A stretch of DNA of 64,000 bases from Oscillospiraceae bacterium (GTDB lineage Bacteria; Bacillota; Clostridia; Oscillospirales; Oscillospiraceae): contig JAAWNQ010000002.1 in assembly GCA_022799035.1 (NCBI GenBank), forward strand, positions 62,001 through 126,000, in the 5' to 3' direction. The translations under genes were made by a program, and so were the position numbers. The notes below the pieces were generated by a model. It saw nothing but the letters and a program-made list of their open reading frames with translations, searched no databases and was not told the origin of the DNA. The number at the start of each line of letters is the position of its first letter. Positions within the stretch are counted from its first letter, which is position 1. Below, piece by piece: positions 50,269-58,453 of this stretch.

Positions 50269-53200
50269 TTACGGCTCCTTTAACCCCACGGGGTTTCCCC
50301 CGCTGATGGAAAACCATTCCACATCCGGCTTGGCAAGCTGCTCCTCCTCGGCCCGGACATAGGCCTCTTCTGAAACGGAATTGCCGTTCACATAGAAGGT
50401 ATCCCCCTCGTGCCAGACCGTGTTGACGGTCTCATCCCGCTGAAAATCCTTTCTGCCCCAACCGTTGTAGGGGGCTCCTCCCGACCAGCTAAAGGTGCCG
50501 TCTGCCTTTAGGTCCTCCAGGACCATGGAGCGGTAGCCCATGGGGTAGCCGTAGACCCAACCCTTCTCATAGCGGAGGATGATGCTGCCCAACTGGTATA
50601 TGTCCTCCCCCCGCTGGAGCCAGAGGACCACCTCCGGAATGGTGTCGTTGTCCATATCCAGCTGGGTATAGCACCGTACCGTCACCTCCACGCCGTCGCT
50701 CTGGGGCAGGGCGTTGGCATAGCAGTCCTCCCCCGTCTCCACGTTGTAGAAGGTGGCCTCCCCCCGGAGGACGGCCTCCATGGCCACCGTGATCCCCGGA
50801 TCCCCAGCAAGGGTCAGGCTGCCCTGGGTAACGGGCAGAAAATCGTAAGTCCGGTACTCCACCCTCCAAGGATCCACGGGCCGGGCAGTCTCCCAGGAGG
50901 AGCTCCCCTCCCGCAGGGAGAAGGCCACCCACCTCTGGCCCTCCTCCTTCTTCGCAAAGCCGATAATGCCGCCCCGCTTTACCTCCGCCCCGTTCTCAAC
51001 CTGGACATATTCCAGGTGGCTGTACTCGCTGTACACTCCGTCGGGGTGGGCTACCGTGACCGTCTGCTCTCCGGTGACGGGGTGGGTGGTAATCCCGGCC
51101 ACCCTTCCCCCAGCTGTGCTCTGCACCGTCACCCCCTCGGGGGAGAGGATACGCAGGGTGTCCTCCCCCTCCCCCAAAAGCACGTCGCTTCCGTACTCTA
51201 TGTAGGGCAGAGGCCACAGATAGCCCGAGGACCGGGTGACTGCGGACAGGTCCAGATCCTCCCCACCGATCCCTTTGGCCGCCTCCATCCGGGCCATATA
51301 CCCCTCGCTCTCCCGCTCGGAGGGGGTGGTCATCTCCTCCTCCCAGAAGGTGGCGGTGTAGGTGATGCCGTTCTTCTCCCCCAGGATCTTCCCCGGCCAC
51401 TGTCCGGGATAGTCCTGAATGGTCTGCTCCTGCGTGGCGGAATCCTCCGCCCAGAGAGAGAAGAGATAGCCCCCGCCGGAATAAAGCCCCTTATCATAGA
51501 AATTCCAGTTGTTGGCCGCTCTGGCCACCACATAGTTCCCCACCAGCTCCTCCGGCAGATCCAGTGTAAAGCCCCAGTCCGGCTCCCGGTAGGTCCCCGG
51601 GGCGGGGATCCTCTCCGGGGTAAGGAAGGGCTCTCCCCCCTCATAGGATCCGTCCGCACCCATGCGGGCCAGCTGTAGATAGTCCATGGTGTTTCCGATC
51701 AGCTCATCCACATAAAGCCCCACCAAGGTACCGTCCTCCGTCTTGATGACATTGCTCTTTAGGGAGGTCCCGTTCCGGAACCCGGGGTAAAAGAGCTCCT
51801 CTGTGCCTACGTGGGTCATATGATCCACCCCGTCGGGGATGGAATCCGTCTCCTCCAGGGTTCGGCCGCCGATGTCCCAAGCATAGAACCGCTGGTTCCG
51901 GTTCTCCCCGTCGTCGAAAACGTCGGAGAGATACACTGTATTTTCATCCTCGCTCACATCGCACCGCCACAGGACCCGCCTGCCCGCCGACTGGTCAGGG
52001 CGGTATTCCATCGGAGTATCCCCGTAATAAAAGTAGGCGGTATCCTCCGTCCGGTAGAGCAAAAACTCCCGCACCGGATCATAGTAGACCAGGGTGGGCA
52101 TGGTGTTCTCCGTCAGGGGCCGCTCTCCCGCGTCCACCACGGCAAGCTCCAGCCATATAAAGAACCCCTCCGTATCCAACTTTTTCCGGATATCCTCCCG
52201 GAGCCCCTCTATGGGGCCCCCGGCCCCGCCGGGGAACTCCCAATAGACATAGCGGTCATAGACGGCGACTATCTCCCAGCCCTCCCGGTCTCCGGCCTCC
52301 TCCAGAACGTGGAGGGTCATCAGGGGCTGGCTGTTCTCCGCATAAAGAAACCGGATCTCCCGGCCCTCCTCCTCAACGGTGTAGTTCCCCGCCCAACTCT
52401 GGGGAAGCCGGAGAGTAAAACGGTAGGTATCGTTGGTATAGAGGGAATCGTCCCGGGGCCACTCGATCCAAAACATACGGGTGACCTCCCCGCCCGCCCT
52501 CTCCAGGACAAGATATTCCGCCCCTGCGGGAATGGAGTTCCGGCGGATGGGCCACTCCAGAAACTCCGCCACCCTCTCCTGCCAGTCCCGGGTCCCCTTC
52601 TCCCCGGGGTCCCAGCCGTCCCGGAGCGTCAGCTCCGCCGACAGGGGCAGGGTGTGCTCCCCCAGGGGCTTACCGTGGGGGCCGTCGGTCTCGCTGAACT
52701 CCAGGAGGGAAAGGCGGATGGAGCCGTAGTCCTCCCCCTCGGCATCGGGCTCCCCTACGGGGTAGGAGCCCAGCACGTCTGCGGCGGTGGCGCAGTAGAG
52801 ACCGTCCTTCAACTCCTCCCGCTCCCGGCAGGCCACCAGAGATCCCAGGAGCACCGCCAGAGCCAGTCCCCCGCAGACCAGGGCTTTGCTCTGCTTGCCG
52901 GGGTGAAAAAGCTGGGTGAGGCGTGCCTTCATCTGCTCCTTCCCTCCCCCAAAGCTGGTGGTGAAGGGGGTCTCCCGGCCCTTCCCGGCGGCGGAGAGGA
53001 GCAGCTCCCCATAGGAGCGCCTGTATCCCCCGTCCTGTCCCGCCACCACGTCGGCGTCACAGCAGGCCTCCACGTCCCGGTCCGCCCGCCGGTACATCCC
53101 CCACACCAGGGGGTTGAACCAGTGGAGGGCGCAGACTAAGAGCAGAAAAACCTTATAGGCCACGTCATACCGCTTTACATGGCAGAGCTCATGGCGGAGG

Positions 53201-53889
53201 GCGGCCACCGCCAGCCCCTCGGGAGGCAGCAGGATCACGGGGCGAAAAACCCCCAGGGTCATGGGACCAGAGACCGTCTCACAGTGGAAAAACCCCACCC
53301 GTCTCTCCACCCCCAACTCCGCCGCGTACCCCTCCAGCCCGGACACAGGCCGGGCCTGGGAGAGTAGGCGGCGGCGAAGGAGGAGATACCCTCCCCCCTG
53401 CCACAGCAGGGTCAGGAGCATTCCCGCCAGCCACACCCCCGCCCCCAGGCCTGTGAGGGAGAGGCTTCTCTCCCCCTCCGCCCGGGAGGAGACTGTGGGC
53501 TGTGTCTGGCCCTGGAGCCGGACGGAGCTCTCGCCCCCAGTCCCTACTTGGGTCAGACCGCCGCCCCGGTTCTCCCCCATTTCAGGAGGGGCGGGCTTAT
53601 CCGGGTTTTCCCCCGGAGCTTCCCCCTGGCCCTTGGCTCCCAACCCTCCCCCCGTCCGGGGCCGGACAGGGAGGGTCAGGGTGTAGGCCGGGGCCTCCAC
53701 CACCACCGGGGCGGCGGGCTTGGGGAGCCAGGGAACCAGAAGCAGCGCCGCCCCCACCCCCAACCACAGCCCCCACCGGGTCTTGGGGGCGTACCGCCTC
53801 TCCAGCCACCGCCTCCCCAAAAGAAGGATCAACAGGAGGGGAGAAAGGGCGGCAGAGACCGCAAGCACCCGCAAAAACAAGCCCTCCAT
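50269..53889 (-). CDS. very large BlaR1-like M56 metallopeptidase sensor with M23-like region
   Basis: A 1206-residue protein. The N-terminal ~310 residues are BlaR1/MecR1-like: four membrane helices (LLLILLLGRRWLERRYA; LWLGVGAALLLVPWLP; LGAGVWLAGMLLTLLW; YKVFLLLVCALHWF) and the M56 zinc motif HELCHVKRYD (~233) with DRDVEACCDADVV. A fourth or fifth helix (ALVCGGLALAVLLGSLVAC) leads to a ~840-residue extracytoplasmic tail instead of a penicillin-binding domain. Within it, ~900-1000 resembles an M23 peptidase fold (GVTVQSTAGGRVAG, TVTVAHPDGVYSEYSHLEYV, VKRGGIIGFA), but the leading metal H/D pair is missing. Its ATG shares one base with the blaI stop (TGATG). It likely cleaves the repressor on sensing an envelope signal. 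Confidence 0.85.
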   Translation of the reverse strand: MEGLFLRVLAVSAALSPLLLILLLGRRWLERRYAPKTRWGLWLGVGAALLLVPWLPKPAAPVVVEAPAYTLTLPVRPRTGGGLGAKGQGEAPGENPDKPAPPEMGENRGGGLTQVGTGGESSVRLQGQTQPTVSSRAEGERSLSLTGLGAGVWLAGMLLTLLWQGGGYLLLRRRLLSQARPVSGLEGYAAELGVERRVGFFHCETVSGPMTLGVFRPVILLPPEGLAVAALRHELCHVKRYDVAYKVFLLLVCALHWFNPLVWGMYRRADRDVEACCDADVVAGQDGGYRRSYGELLLSAAGKGRETPFTTSFGGGKEQMKARLTQLFHPGKQSKALVCGGLALAVLLGSLVACREREELKDGLYCATAADVLGSYPVGEPDAEGEDYGSIRLSLLEFSETDGPHGKPLGEHTLPLSAELTLRDGWDPGEKGTRDWQERVAEFLEWPIRRNSIPAGAEYLVLERAGGEVTRMFWIEWPRDDSLYTNDTYRFTLRLPQSWAGNYTVEEEGREIRFLYAENSQPLMTLHVLEEAGDREGWEIVAVYDRYVYWEFPGGAGGPIEGLREDIRKKLDTEGFFIWLELAVVDAGERPLTENTMPTLVYYDPVREFLLYRTEDTAYFYYGDTPMEYRPDQSAGRRVLWRCDVSEDENTVYLSDVFDDGENRNQRFYAWDIGGRTLEETDSIPDGVDHMTHVGTEELFYPGFRNGTSLKSNVIKTEDGTLVGLYVDELIGNTMDYLQLARMGADGSYEGGEPFLTPERIPAPGTYREPDWGFTLDLPEELVGNYVVARAANNWNFYDKGLYSGGGYLFSLWAEDSATQEQTIQDYPGQWPGKILGEKNGITYTATFWEEEMTTPSERESEGYMARMEAAKGIGGEDLDLSAVTRSSGYLWPLPYIEYGSDVLLGEGEDTLRILSPEGVTVQSTAGGRVAGITTHPVTGEQTVTVAHPDGVYSEYSHLEYVQVENGAEVKRGGIIGFAKKEEGQRWVAFSLREGSSSWETARPVDPWRVEYRTYDFLPVTQGSLTLAGDPGITVAMEAVLRGEATFYNVETGEDCYANALPQSDGVEVTVRCYTQLDMDNDTIPEVVLWLQRGEDIYQLGSIILRYEKGWVYGYPMGYRSMVLEDLKADGTFSWSGGAPYNGWGRKDFQRDETVNTVWHEGDTFYVNGNSVSEEAYVRAEEEQLAKPDVEWFSISGGNPVGLKEP

Positions 53890-54269
53890 CACCGTCTCCC
53901 CCATTCCAGCTCGTCCAGATAGGCCCGCAACTCGTCCACGTCGGCCTCGGAGAGCCTTCCCCCGTCCCACAATGCGGCGGTAAAGGTCTTCAGGGAGCCG
54001 TCATAGAGCTTCTCCAGCACCGCTCCCCCCGCCTGGCGGCGGTACTCTTCCTCAGAGATAAGGGGGGTATACTGGTTCACCCGCCCGGCCTTCTCACACC
54101 TGAGGAAGCCCTTCTCCTCCAGCCGCTTCAGGTAGCTGTGCAGGGCACTGGCCGTCAGGGGCCTCTCCAGCCCCTCCAGGATCCTGGGGGCCTCCACCCC
54201 CTTCCCGCCGCGCCAGATCACCAGCATGATATCCAGCTCAGAATCGGGCAAAGCCTTCCGCTCTCTCAT
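53889..54269 (-). CDS. BlaI/MecI/CopY family transcriptional repressor
   Basis: A 126-residue winged-helix repressor: LPDSELDIMLVIWRGGKGVE, LTASALHSYLKRLEEKGFLR and CEKAGRVNQYTPLISEEEYR. It typically dimerises on TACA-like dyads and is inactivated by proteolysis by the adjacent BlaR1-type sensor. The start at 54269 follows AAAGGAGA by eight bases; the ATG at 54290 lacks a site. Three dyads lie in the promoter region, and the sensor gene is coupled downstream. Confidence 0.92.
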   Translation of the reverse strand: MRERKALPDSELDIMLVIWRGGKGVEAPRILEGLERPLTASALHSYLKRLEEKGFLRCEKAGRVNQYTPLISEEEYRRQAGGAVLEKLYDGSLKTFTAALWDGGRLSEADVDELRAYLDELEWGRR

Positions 54270-54285
54270 ACAAACCGTCTCCTTT

Positions 54286-54362
54286 TGCATTTGCAGAAAT
54301 TCCTTCTGTCCTTATTCTACATTTGCAGAAATCAAATGTCAAGAAGTATTTTTGCAAATGCA
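54286..54362. promoter_or_regulatory. three operator-like dyads for the BlaI-type repressor
   Basis: TGCATTTGCA (54286-54295), TACATTTGCA (54318-54327) and TGCAAATGCA (54353-54362) share the form TRCA-N2-TGCA and are spaced 32 and 35 bp apart. The middle copy overlaps the promoter spacer and -10. The common flank GAAAT also recurs. Confidence 0.7.
54314..54342 (-). promoter_or_regulatory. promoter of blaI-blaR1-like operon
   Basis: On the minus strand TTGACA (54337-54342), 17-bp spacer, TAGAAT (54314-54319). It is embedded among the three operator-like dyads. Confidence 0.8.
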
Positions 54363-54390
54363 GAAATACTTCTTGACCCCTTCTGTTCCA

Positions 54391-54420
54391 ATAAAAAAGG
54401 ACGGCCCTTGGCCGTCCTCA
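54391..54420 (-). terminator. terminator of the SLOG gene
   Basis: On the minus strand AGGACGGCC / GGCCGTCCT is followed by TTTTTTATT. The hairpin touches the stop codon. Confidence 0.85.
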
Positions 54421-54915
54421 CAGGTCGATGACCTCCACCTCCACCCCATTTTTCAAGGCGTAGGAGGCAGTGTACAGGGTTCCTCCCTTACTGCCGTCAA
54501 AGGCGGCGATGAGCAGGGAGGAGCGGTCCACCATATAGCGGTTCCGCCGGAGCATACACCCCCGGTCGTAATGCCTCTGCACCATGGTCTCGAAGTCGCA
54601 CAGCCCCACCAGCCTCCGGTACCGCTCCCTCTCCTCCGCCGGCCAGGAATCCGCCTGGCTCTCGCAGGGGATGGCGGCCTCCACCGTCACCCCGGGACGG
54701 CTGTCTCGCAAGGCCTGGACCGCCTCGCAGAAGTAGAGGTCGCAGCCCTGGGCCATGCCGCAGATAAAGTGCCGGTAGCCCCTGGCGTAGGCCTTCTCCA
54801 GGGCTTCCCCGATCCGTCTTTTCAGCTCCAGGCACCGGGGGGCGGTCTCATCGGTTCCCCAGGGCAGTTTATTGGGCCGGTGGCCGGTGAAGCAGCAGGT
54901 GGTCTCCCGCTCCAT
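54418..54915 (-). CDS. SLOG family protein (DUF1273 / YpsA-like)
   Basis: A 165-residue Rossmann-like protein. CCFTGHRPNKLPWGTDE at the N-terminus and GYRHFICGMAQGCDLYFCEAV are the DUF1273/YpsA signature of the SLOG superfamily, which binds nucleotide-type ligands; late motifs DRSSLLIAAFDGSKGGTLYT and TASYALKNGVEV complete the fold. YpsA in Bacillus affects cell division and stress tolerance; the ligand is not established. GGGGGA precedes the ATG at 54915. It is separate from the blaI operon. Confidence 0.85.
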   Translation of the reverse strand: MERETTCCFTGHRPNKLPWGTDETAPRCLELKRRIGEALEKAYARGYRHFICGMAQGCDLYFCEAVQALRDSRPGVTVEAAIPCESQADSWPAEERERYRRLVGLCDFETMVQRHYDRGCMLRRNRYMVDRSSLLIAAFDGSKGGTLYTASYALKNGVEVEVIDL

Positions 54916-55031
54916 CTCCTCTCCCCCTTCTGTACAACTTTGTTTCTTTGCTGTCATTATTGTAATCACTTTGTAACCGCCCGTCAAGAGGGTAGTTAGA
55001 ATATTTGTTCGATTCCTTCCAAATTTTTCTC

Positions 55032-55059
55032 TTGCATTTTTTCCGAAATCCGCTATAAT
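55032..55059 (+). promoter_or_regulatory. promoter of the FMN riboswitch-ribU unit
   Basis: TTGCAT (55032-55037), 16-bp spacer, TATAAT (55054-55059). Confidence 0.7.
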
Positions 55060-55085
55060 GGAAGGCAAGACAACTGAATGAAAAT

Positions 55086-55216
55086 GTCTTCAGGGCAGGG
55101 TGAAAATCCCGATCGGCGGTACAGTCCGCAACTCCCCTCAAAGGGACCGACCCGGTGGAACTCCGGGACCGACAGTGACGTATCCTTTTGGATGCGAAGT
55201 CTGGATGGAAGAAGAT
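55086..55216 (+). ncRNA. FMN riboswitch (RFN element)
   Basis: The conserved blocks appear in order: CTTCAGGGCAGGGTGAAAAT, CCCGATCGGCGGT, AGTCCGC, the GACCGACCCGGTGGAACTCC block, GGGACCGACAGTGA, and AGTCTGGATGGAAGAAG. Downstream, CTCCTTTTT (55230-55238) is complementary to the ribosome binding region AAAAAGGAG (55282-55290), suggesting translational control of ribU by site sequestration. Confidence 0.95.
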
Positions 55217-55299
55217 GTGTGTATGCACGCTCCTTTTTGTGTTACACCTGGAAGACATGGCTCTTTCAGGCGTCAACTATGAAAAAGGAGTGTATTTTT

Positions 55300-55977
55300 A
55301 TGTCCAACAACCCCTCCCTGTCCAACACCAAGACCATCGCCACCCTGGGTATGCTCACCGCCCTGGCCTACGCGGTTATGGCCATGTGCAAGGTCATCCC
55401 GCCCATCGGCGGGTTCCTCAGCTTTGACCTGAAGGATACGGTCATGGCTATCGGCGGGTTCCTCTTTGGGCCCGCGGCCGCCTTCGCCATGGCGGTTCTG
55501 GTCCCCCTGATCGAGTTTGTCACCGTCAGCGACACCGGCTGGTACGGCCTGCTGATGAACGTCATCGCCACCTCCCTGTTTGTCTGCCCCGCGGTGTACC
55601 TCTACCGCCGCAAGCACTCTACCTCCGCCGCCGTGCTGGGGCTGGGGTCCGGCGTCCTGTTCCTTACAGTGGGAATGATCCTCTGGAACTACATCATCAC
55701 CCCCCTCTACTTCAAGATGCCCCGGGAGGCGGTGATGGACATGATGCCCATGATCATCGCCTTTAATCTGGTGAAGGGCTTCTGCAACGCCGCCCTCATC
55801 ATGCTTCTCTATCCCCCGGTGTCCTCCGCCCTGCGGAAGGCCCATCTGGTGGCCCCCAGCGCCTATACGGCCACCGGCGGGCAGAAGCCCAAGTTCAACT
55901 ATGTACCCACCATCGTCTCCGCCGTGGTGCTGGTCACCGCCGTGCTCTTTCTGCTGTCCCTTCTGGAGATCATCTGA
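55300..55977 (+). CDS. ribU: riboflavin ECF transporter S component RibU
   Basis: A 225-residue membrane protein with six helices. The N-terminal TIATLGMLTALAYAVMAMCK, the PIGGFLSFDLKDTVMAIGGF loop-helix, and GFLFGPAAAFAMAVLVPLIE match the RibU S component; the middle TVSDTGWYGLLMNVIATSLF is also characteristic. It imports riboflavin using the shared EcfA1-EcfA2-EcfT module. The FMN riboswitch directly upstream supports the substrate. AAAAAGGAG lies nine bases before the ATG. Confidence 0.93.
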   Translation: MSNNPSLSNTKTIATLGMLTALAYAVMAMCKVIPPIGGFLSFDLKDTVMAIGGFLFGPAAAFAMAVLVPLIEFVTVSDTGWYGLLMNVIATSLFVCPAVYLYRRKHSTSAAVLGLGSGVLFLTVGMILWNYIITPLYFKMPREAVMDMMPMIIAFNLVKGFCNAALIMLLYPPVSSALRKAHLVAPSAYTATGGQKPKFNYVPTIVSAVVLVTAVLFLLSLLEII

Positions 55978-55990
55978 GCCCCTCTCCCCC

Positions 55991-56020
55991 CTCCGCTCCC
56001 CCACCCTTCGGCGGGGGAGC
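55991..56020 (+). terminator. weak hairpin after ribU
   Basis: CGCTCCCCCA and GGGGGAGCG can form a stem with a TTCGGC loop. The tail ATCTTATT is only a poor T run, so termination is uncertain. Confidence 0.45.
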
Positions 56021-56027
56021 GATCTTA

Positions 56028-56056
56028 TTGACAGGCCACCCCCCGTCAGGTATAAT
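56028..56056 (+). promoter_or_regulatory. consensus promoter of the GH13 glucosidase gene
   Basis: TTGACA (56028-56033), 17-bp spacer, TATAAT (56051-56056), a perfect match in both hexamers. Confidence 0.85.
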
Positions 56057-56105
56057 TTGGGTGCAAAGTCCCAATTCCAACCGGCGTGGCCGGGGGAGGT
56101 ATAAC

Positions 56106-57782
56106 ATGGAAAAGAAATGGTGGCACGGTAAGACGGCGTATCAGATCTATCCCAAGAGCTTCTGTGATTCCAACGGGGACGGCATTGGGGACCTGCCCGG
56201 GATCATCGGGAAGCTGGACTACCTGAAGGAGCTGGGGGTGGACATTATCTGGCTCTCCCCTATCTACTGCTCCCCTATGGCCGACCAGGGGTATGATATC
56301 TCGGACTACTACAACATCGACCCCCAGTTCGGCACCATGGAGGATATGGACCGGCTGCTCTCCGAGGCCAAGAAGCGGGACATGTACATCGTCATGGACC
56401 TGGTGGCCAACCACTGCTCCGACGAGCACGAGTGGTTCAAAAAGGCCTGTGAGGATCCCGACGGGCCCTATGGCAAATACTTCTTTATTGAGCCCTGGCA
56501 TGAGGGGGAGCCCCTGCCCTGCAACTGGCGCAGCTATTTTGGGGGCTCCTGCTGGGACAAGCTGCCGGGGCATGAGGACAGGGTGTATATGCACCTGTTC
56601 CACAAAAAGCAGCCTGACCTGAATTGGGAGAACCCGGCCCTTCGCCGGGAGCTCTACGACATGATCAACTGGTGGTTGGACAAGGGGCTGGCGGGGTTCC
56701 GCATCGACGCCATCATCAACATCAAAAAGCTCCTCCCCTTCCGGGACTTCCCCGCCGACCGGGCGGACGGCCTCTGCTCCCCCCAGTACATGCTGGACGA
56801 GGCGGAGGGCATCGAGGTCTTTCTGGACGAGCTGGCCCGGGAGACCTTTCGGAAGCACAACTCCTTCACTGTGGGGGAGGTCTTCAACCCCCGGCCGGAG
56901 CACTTCCCTATGCTGCTGGGGCCCAAGGGATGCTTCTCCTCCATGTTCGATTTCTCCACCGCCTTCCTGGGTGGAAGCGACAAGGGCTGGTACGCCGCCG
57001 AGGACGTGACCCCAGACCGGTTCAAGGAGACCTGCTTCGCCTCCCAGAAGCTGGTGGAGGGGATCGGATTCTACTCCAACATCATCGAGAACCACGACGA
57101 GCCCCGGGGGGCCTCCCGGTACATACCCGCAGGGGAGCAGAGCGAGACCTCCAAAAAGCTGCTGGCGGGGCTTTACTTCCTCCTTCCCGGCCTGCCCTTC
57201 ATCTACCAGGGGCAGGAAATCGGCATGGAGGATATGCCCTTCACCCATATCTCCCAGGTGGACGACGTGAACACCATCGCCGAGTATCAGGTGGCCCTGG
57301 ACGCGGGGCTGGAGCCCAAGGAGGCCCTGCGCCTGGTGTGCCGGCTGTCCCGGGACAACTGCCGGACCCCCTTCCAGTGGGACGGCTCGGCCAACGCCGG
57401 GTTTACCGCCGGCGGAAAGCCCTGGCTGGAGGTGAACCCCAACTACACCAGGATCAATCTGGAGCAGCAGCGGGGGCGGGAGGATTCCCTCTATGAGTTC
57501 TACCGGGCCCTCTCAGCCCTGCGGAAGGATCCGGCCTATCAGGAGAGTCTGGTCTATGGGGAGCTCATCCCCTACCTGCCGGAGCAGAAAAACCTGATGG
57601 CATACTACCGCAAGGGGGACAAGACCCTGCTGGTCTGCGGCAACTTCCAGACCGCGCCCCAGGACATGGTCCTTCCCGGGAAGGTGAGGGCCGTGGCCCT
57701 GAACAATCTGCCCGGTTTCGCGGCGAAGGAGGGGCTGGTCCACCTGGAGGGATATCAGTTCCTGGTATTGGAGCTGGAATAA
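56106..57782 (+). CDS. GH13 alpha-glucosidase (oligo-1,6-glucosidase type)
   Basis: A 558-residue cytoplasmic glucosidase. Region I is VMDLVANHCSDEHEWF, region II AGFRIDAIINI (nucleophile Asp), region III FTVGEVFNP (acid/base Glu), region IV IIENHDEPRGASRY (third Asp); the QPDLNWENPALR segment is typical of GH13_31 alpha-glucosidases / oligo-1,6-glucosidases. There is no signal peptide. It hydrolyses isomalto- or malto-oligosaccharides after import; exact linkage preference is unclear. GGGGGAGG is seven bases before the ATG at 56106. The gene stands alone with its own promoter and terminator. Confidence 0.93.
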   Translation: MEKKWWHGKTAYQIYPKSFCDSNGDGIGDLPGIIGKLDYLKELGVDIIWLSPIYCSPMADQGYDISDYYNIDPQFGTMEDMDRLLSEAKKRDMYIVMDLVANHCSDEHEWFKKACEDPDGPYGKYFFIEPWHEGEPLPCNWRSYFGGSCWDKLPGHEDRVYMHLFHKKQPDLNWENPALRRELYDMINWWLDKGLAGFRIDAIINIKKLLPFRDFPADRADGLCSPQYMLDEAEGIEVFLDELARETFRKHNSFTVGEVFNPRPEHFPMLLGPKGCFSSMFDFSTAFLGGSDKGWYAAEDVTPDRFKETCFASQKLVEGIGFYSNIIENHDEPRGASRYIPAGEQSETSKKLLAGLYFLLPGLPFIYQGQEIGMEDMPFTHISQVDDVNTIAEYQVALDAGLEPKEALRLVCRLSRDNCRTPFQWDGSANAGFTAGGKPWLEVNPNYTRINLEQQRGREDSLYEFYRALSALRKDPAYQESLVYGELIPYLPEQKNLMAYYRKGDKTLLVCGNFQTAPQDMVLPGKVRAVALNNLPGFAAKEGLVHLEGYQFLVLELE

Positions 57783-57789
57783 GAGACGG

Positions 57790-57832
57790 AAAAAGCCCCT
57801 CCCTGTCCTCTGACAGGGAGGGGCTTTTCTCT
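57790..57832 (+). terminator. terminator of the glucosidase gene
   Basis: Stem AAAAGCCCCTCCCTGTC / GACAGGGAGGGGCTTTT, tail CTC. Confidence 0.85.
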
Positions 57833-57842
57833 TCCCTCCGCC

Positions 57843-58265
57843 CTATCTGGCGGCCCCGGCCCGGATCCGGATGAGGGCCAGAAGGTCCTGGTAGAGGCGG
57901 GTCTGATCCTCCAGGTCGATCATGAGCCAACGCTGGCCGTTAAACTCTCTGGTCCGTCGGTAGAGCTCCCCCAGCTCCGGGGAGCATTGGGGCAAAAGGG
58001 CCTCCACCGGTTCCTTCTCCTTCTGACCCACCACCAACAAAACGGTGAACCACCCCTCCCGGGGGTAGATCCGGCACAGGGACTTCCCCCCTTTTCGAAA
58101 AGACAGGTTCCAGCCCCGCTCCATGCTGCAGCAGCTGTATTCCGCCTTTCCGGTACAGCGGTAGGTCTCCTTCAGGGCGGCGCAGAGCTGTCCAAAGAAA
58201 GGGCTCTTGATATAGTCCGCCAAGTCGTCCTGGGTGGGGCAGTATGTTTTATCCTGAATGTCCAT
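57843..58265 (-). CDS. DUF3788 family protein
   Basis: A 140-residue soluble protein. Core motifs RGWNLSFRKGGKSLCRIYPR and EGWFTVLLVVGQKEKEPVEA, with NGQRWLMIDLEDQTRLYQDL at the end, match DUF3788. GGGAGG lies eight bases before the ATG at 58265. No function is known for the family. Confidence 0.8.
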   Translation of the reverse strand: MDIQDKTYCPTQDDLADYIKSPFFGQLCAALKETYRCTGKAEYSCCSMERGWNLSFRKGGKSLCRIYPREGWFTVLLVVGQKEKEPVEALLPQCSPELGELYRRTREFNGQRWLMIDLEDQTRLYQDLLALIRIRAGAAR

Positions 58266-58294
58266 CCTCTGTACCTCCCGGCAGATTTTCCTTG

Positions 58295-58323
58295 ATTGTA
58301 CCACAGAGTCCCGGAGGGCACAA
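58295..58323 (-). promoter_or_regulatory. promoter of the DUF3788 gene
   Basis: On the minus strand TTGTGC (58318-58323), 17-bp spacer, TACAAT (58295-58300). It is divergent from the dinB promoter. Confidence 0.6.
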
Positions 58324-58343
58324 TAGGTTTTGCCAAATTTATA

Positions 58344-58355
58344 GAACATTTGTTT
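58344..58355. promoter_or_regulatory. probable LexA (SOS) box of dinB
   Basis: GAACATTTGTTT matches the Gram-positive LexA box GAAC-N4-GTTC at all but the last base. It overlaps the -35 of the dinB promoter by two bases, where LexA would block polymerase. Confidence 0.65.
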
Positions 58356-58382
58356 GACATTTTTGAAACAGAGTGCTATAAT
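58354..58382 (+). promoter_or_regulatory. consensus promoter of dinB
   Basis: TTGACA (58354-58359), 17-bp spacer, TATAAT (58377-58382). Confidence 0.85.
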
Positions 58383-58453
58383 GGGGACAGGATGGGCGGC
58401 TCTGGGGTCCGCCCTATGAAGACAGGCCGGTTTTGACAGAGGGGGCGAGGGAG

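Larger units (their letters stand above)
54916..55299. other. SLOG-ribU intergenic region
   Basis: A 384-bp gap without genes. It holds the ribU promoter (55032-55059), the FMN riboswitch (55086-55216) and the ribU expression platform (to 55299). Bases 54916-55030 are AT-rich and contain the upstream region of the SLOG gene; no clear promoter is assigned there. Confidence 0.6.
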
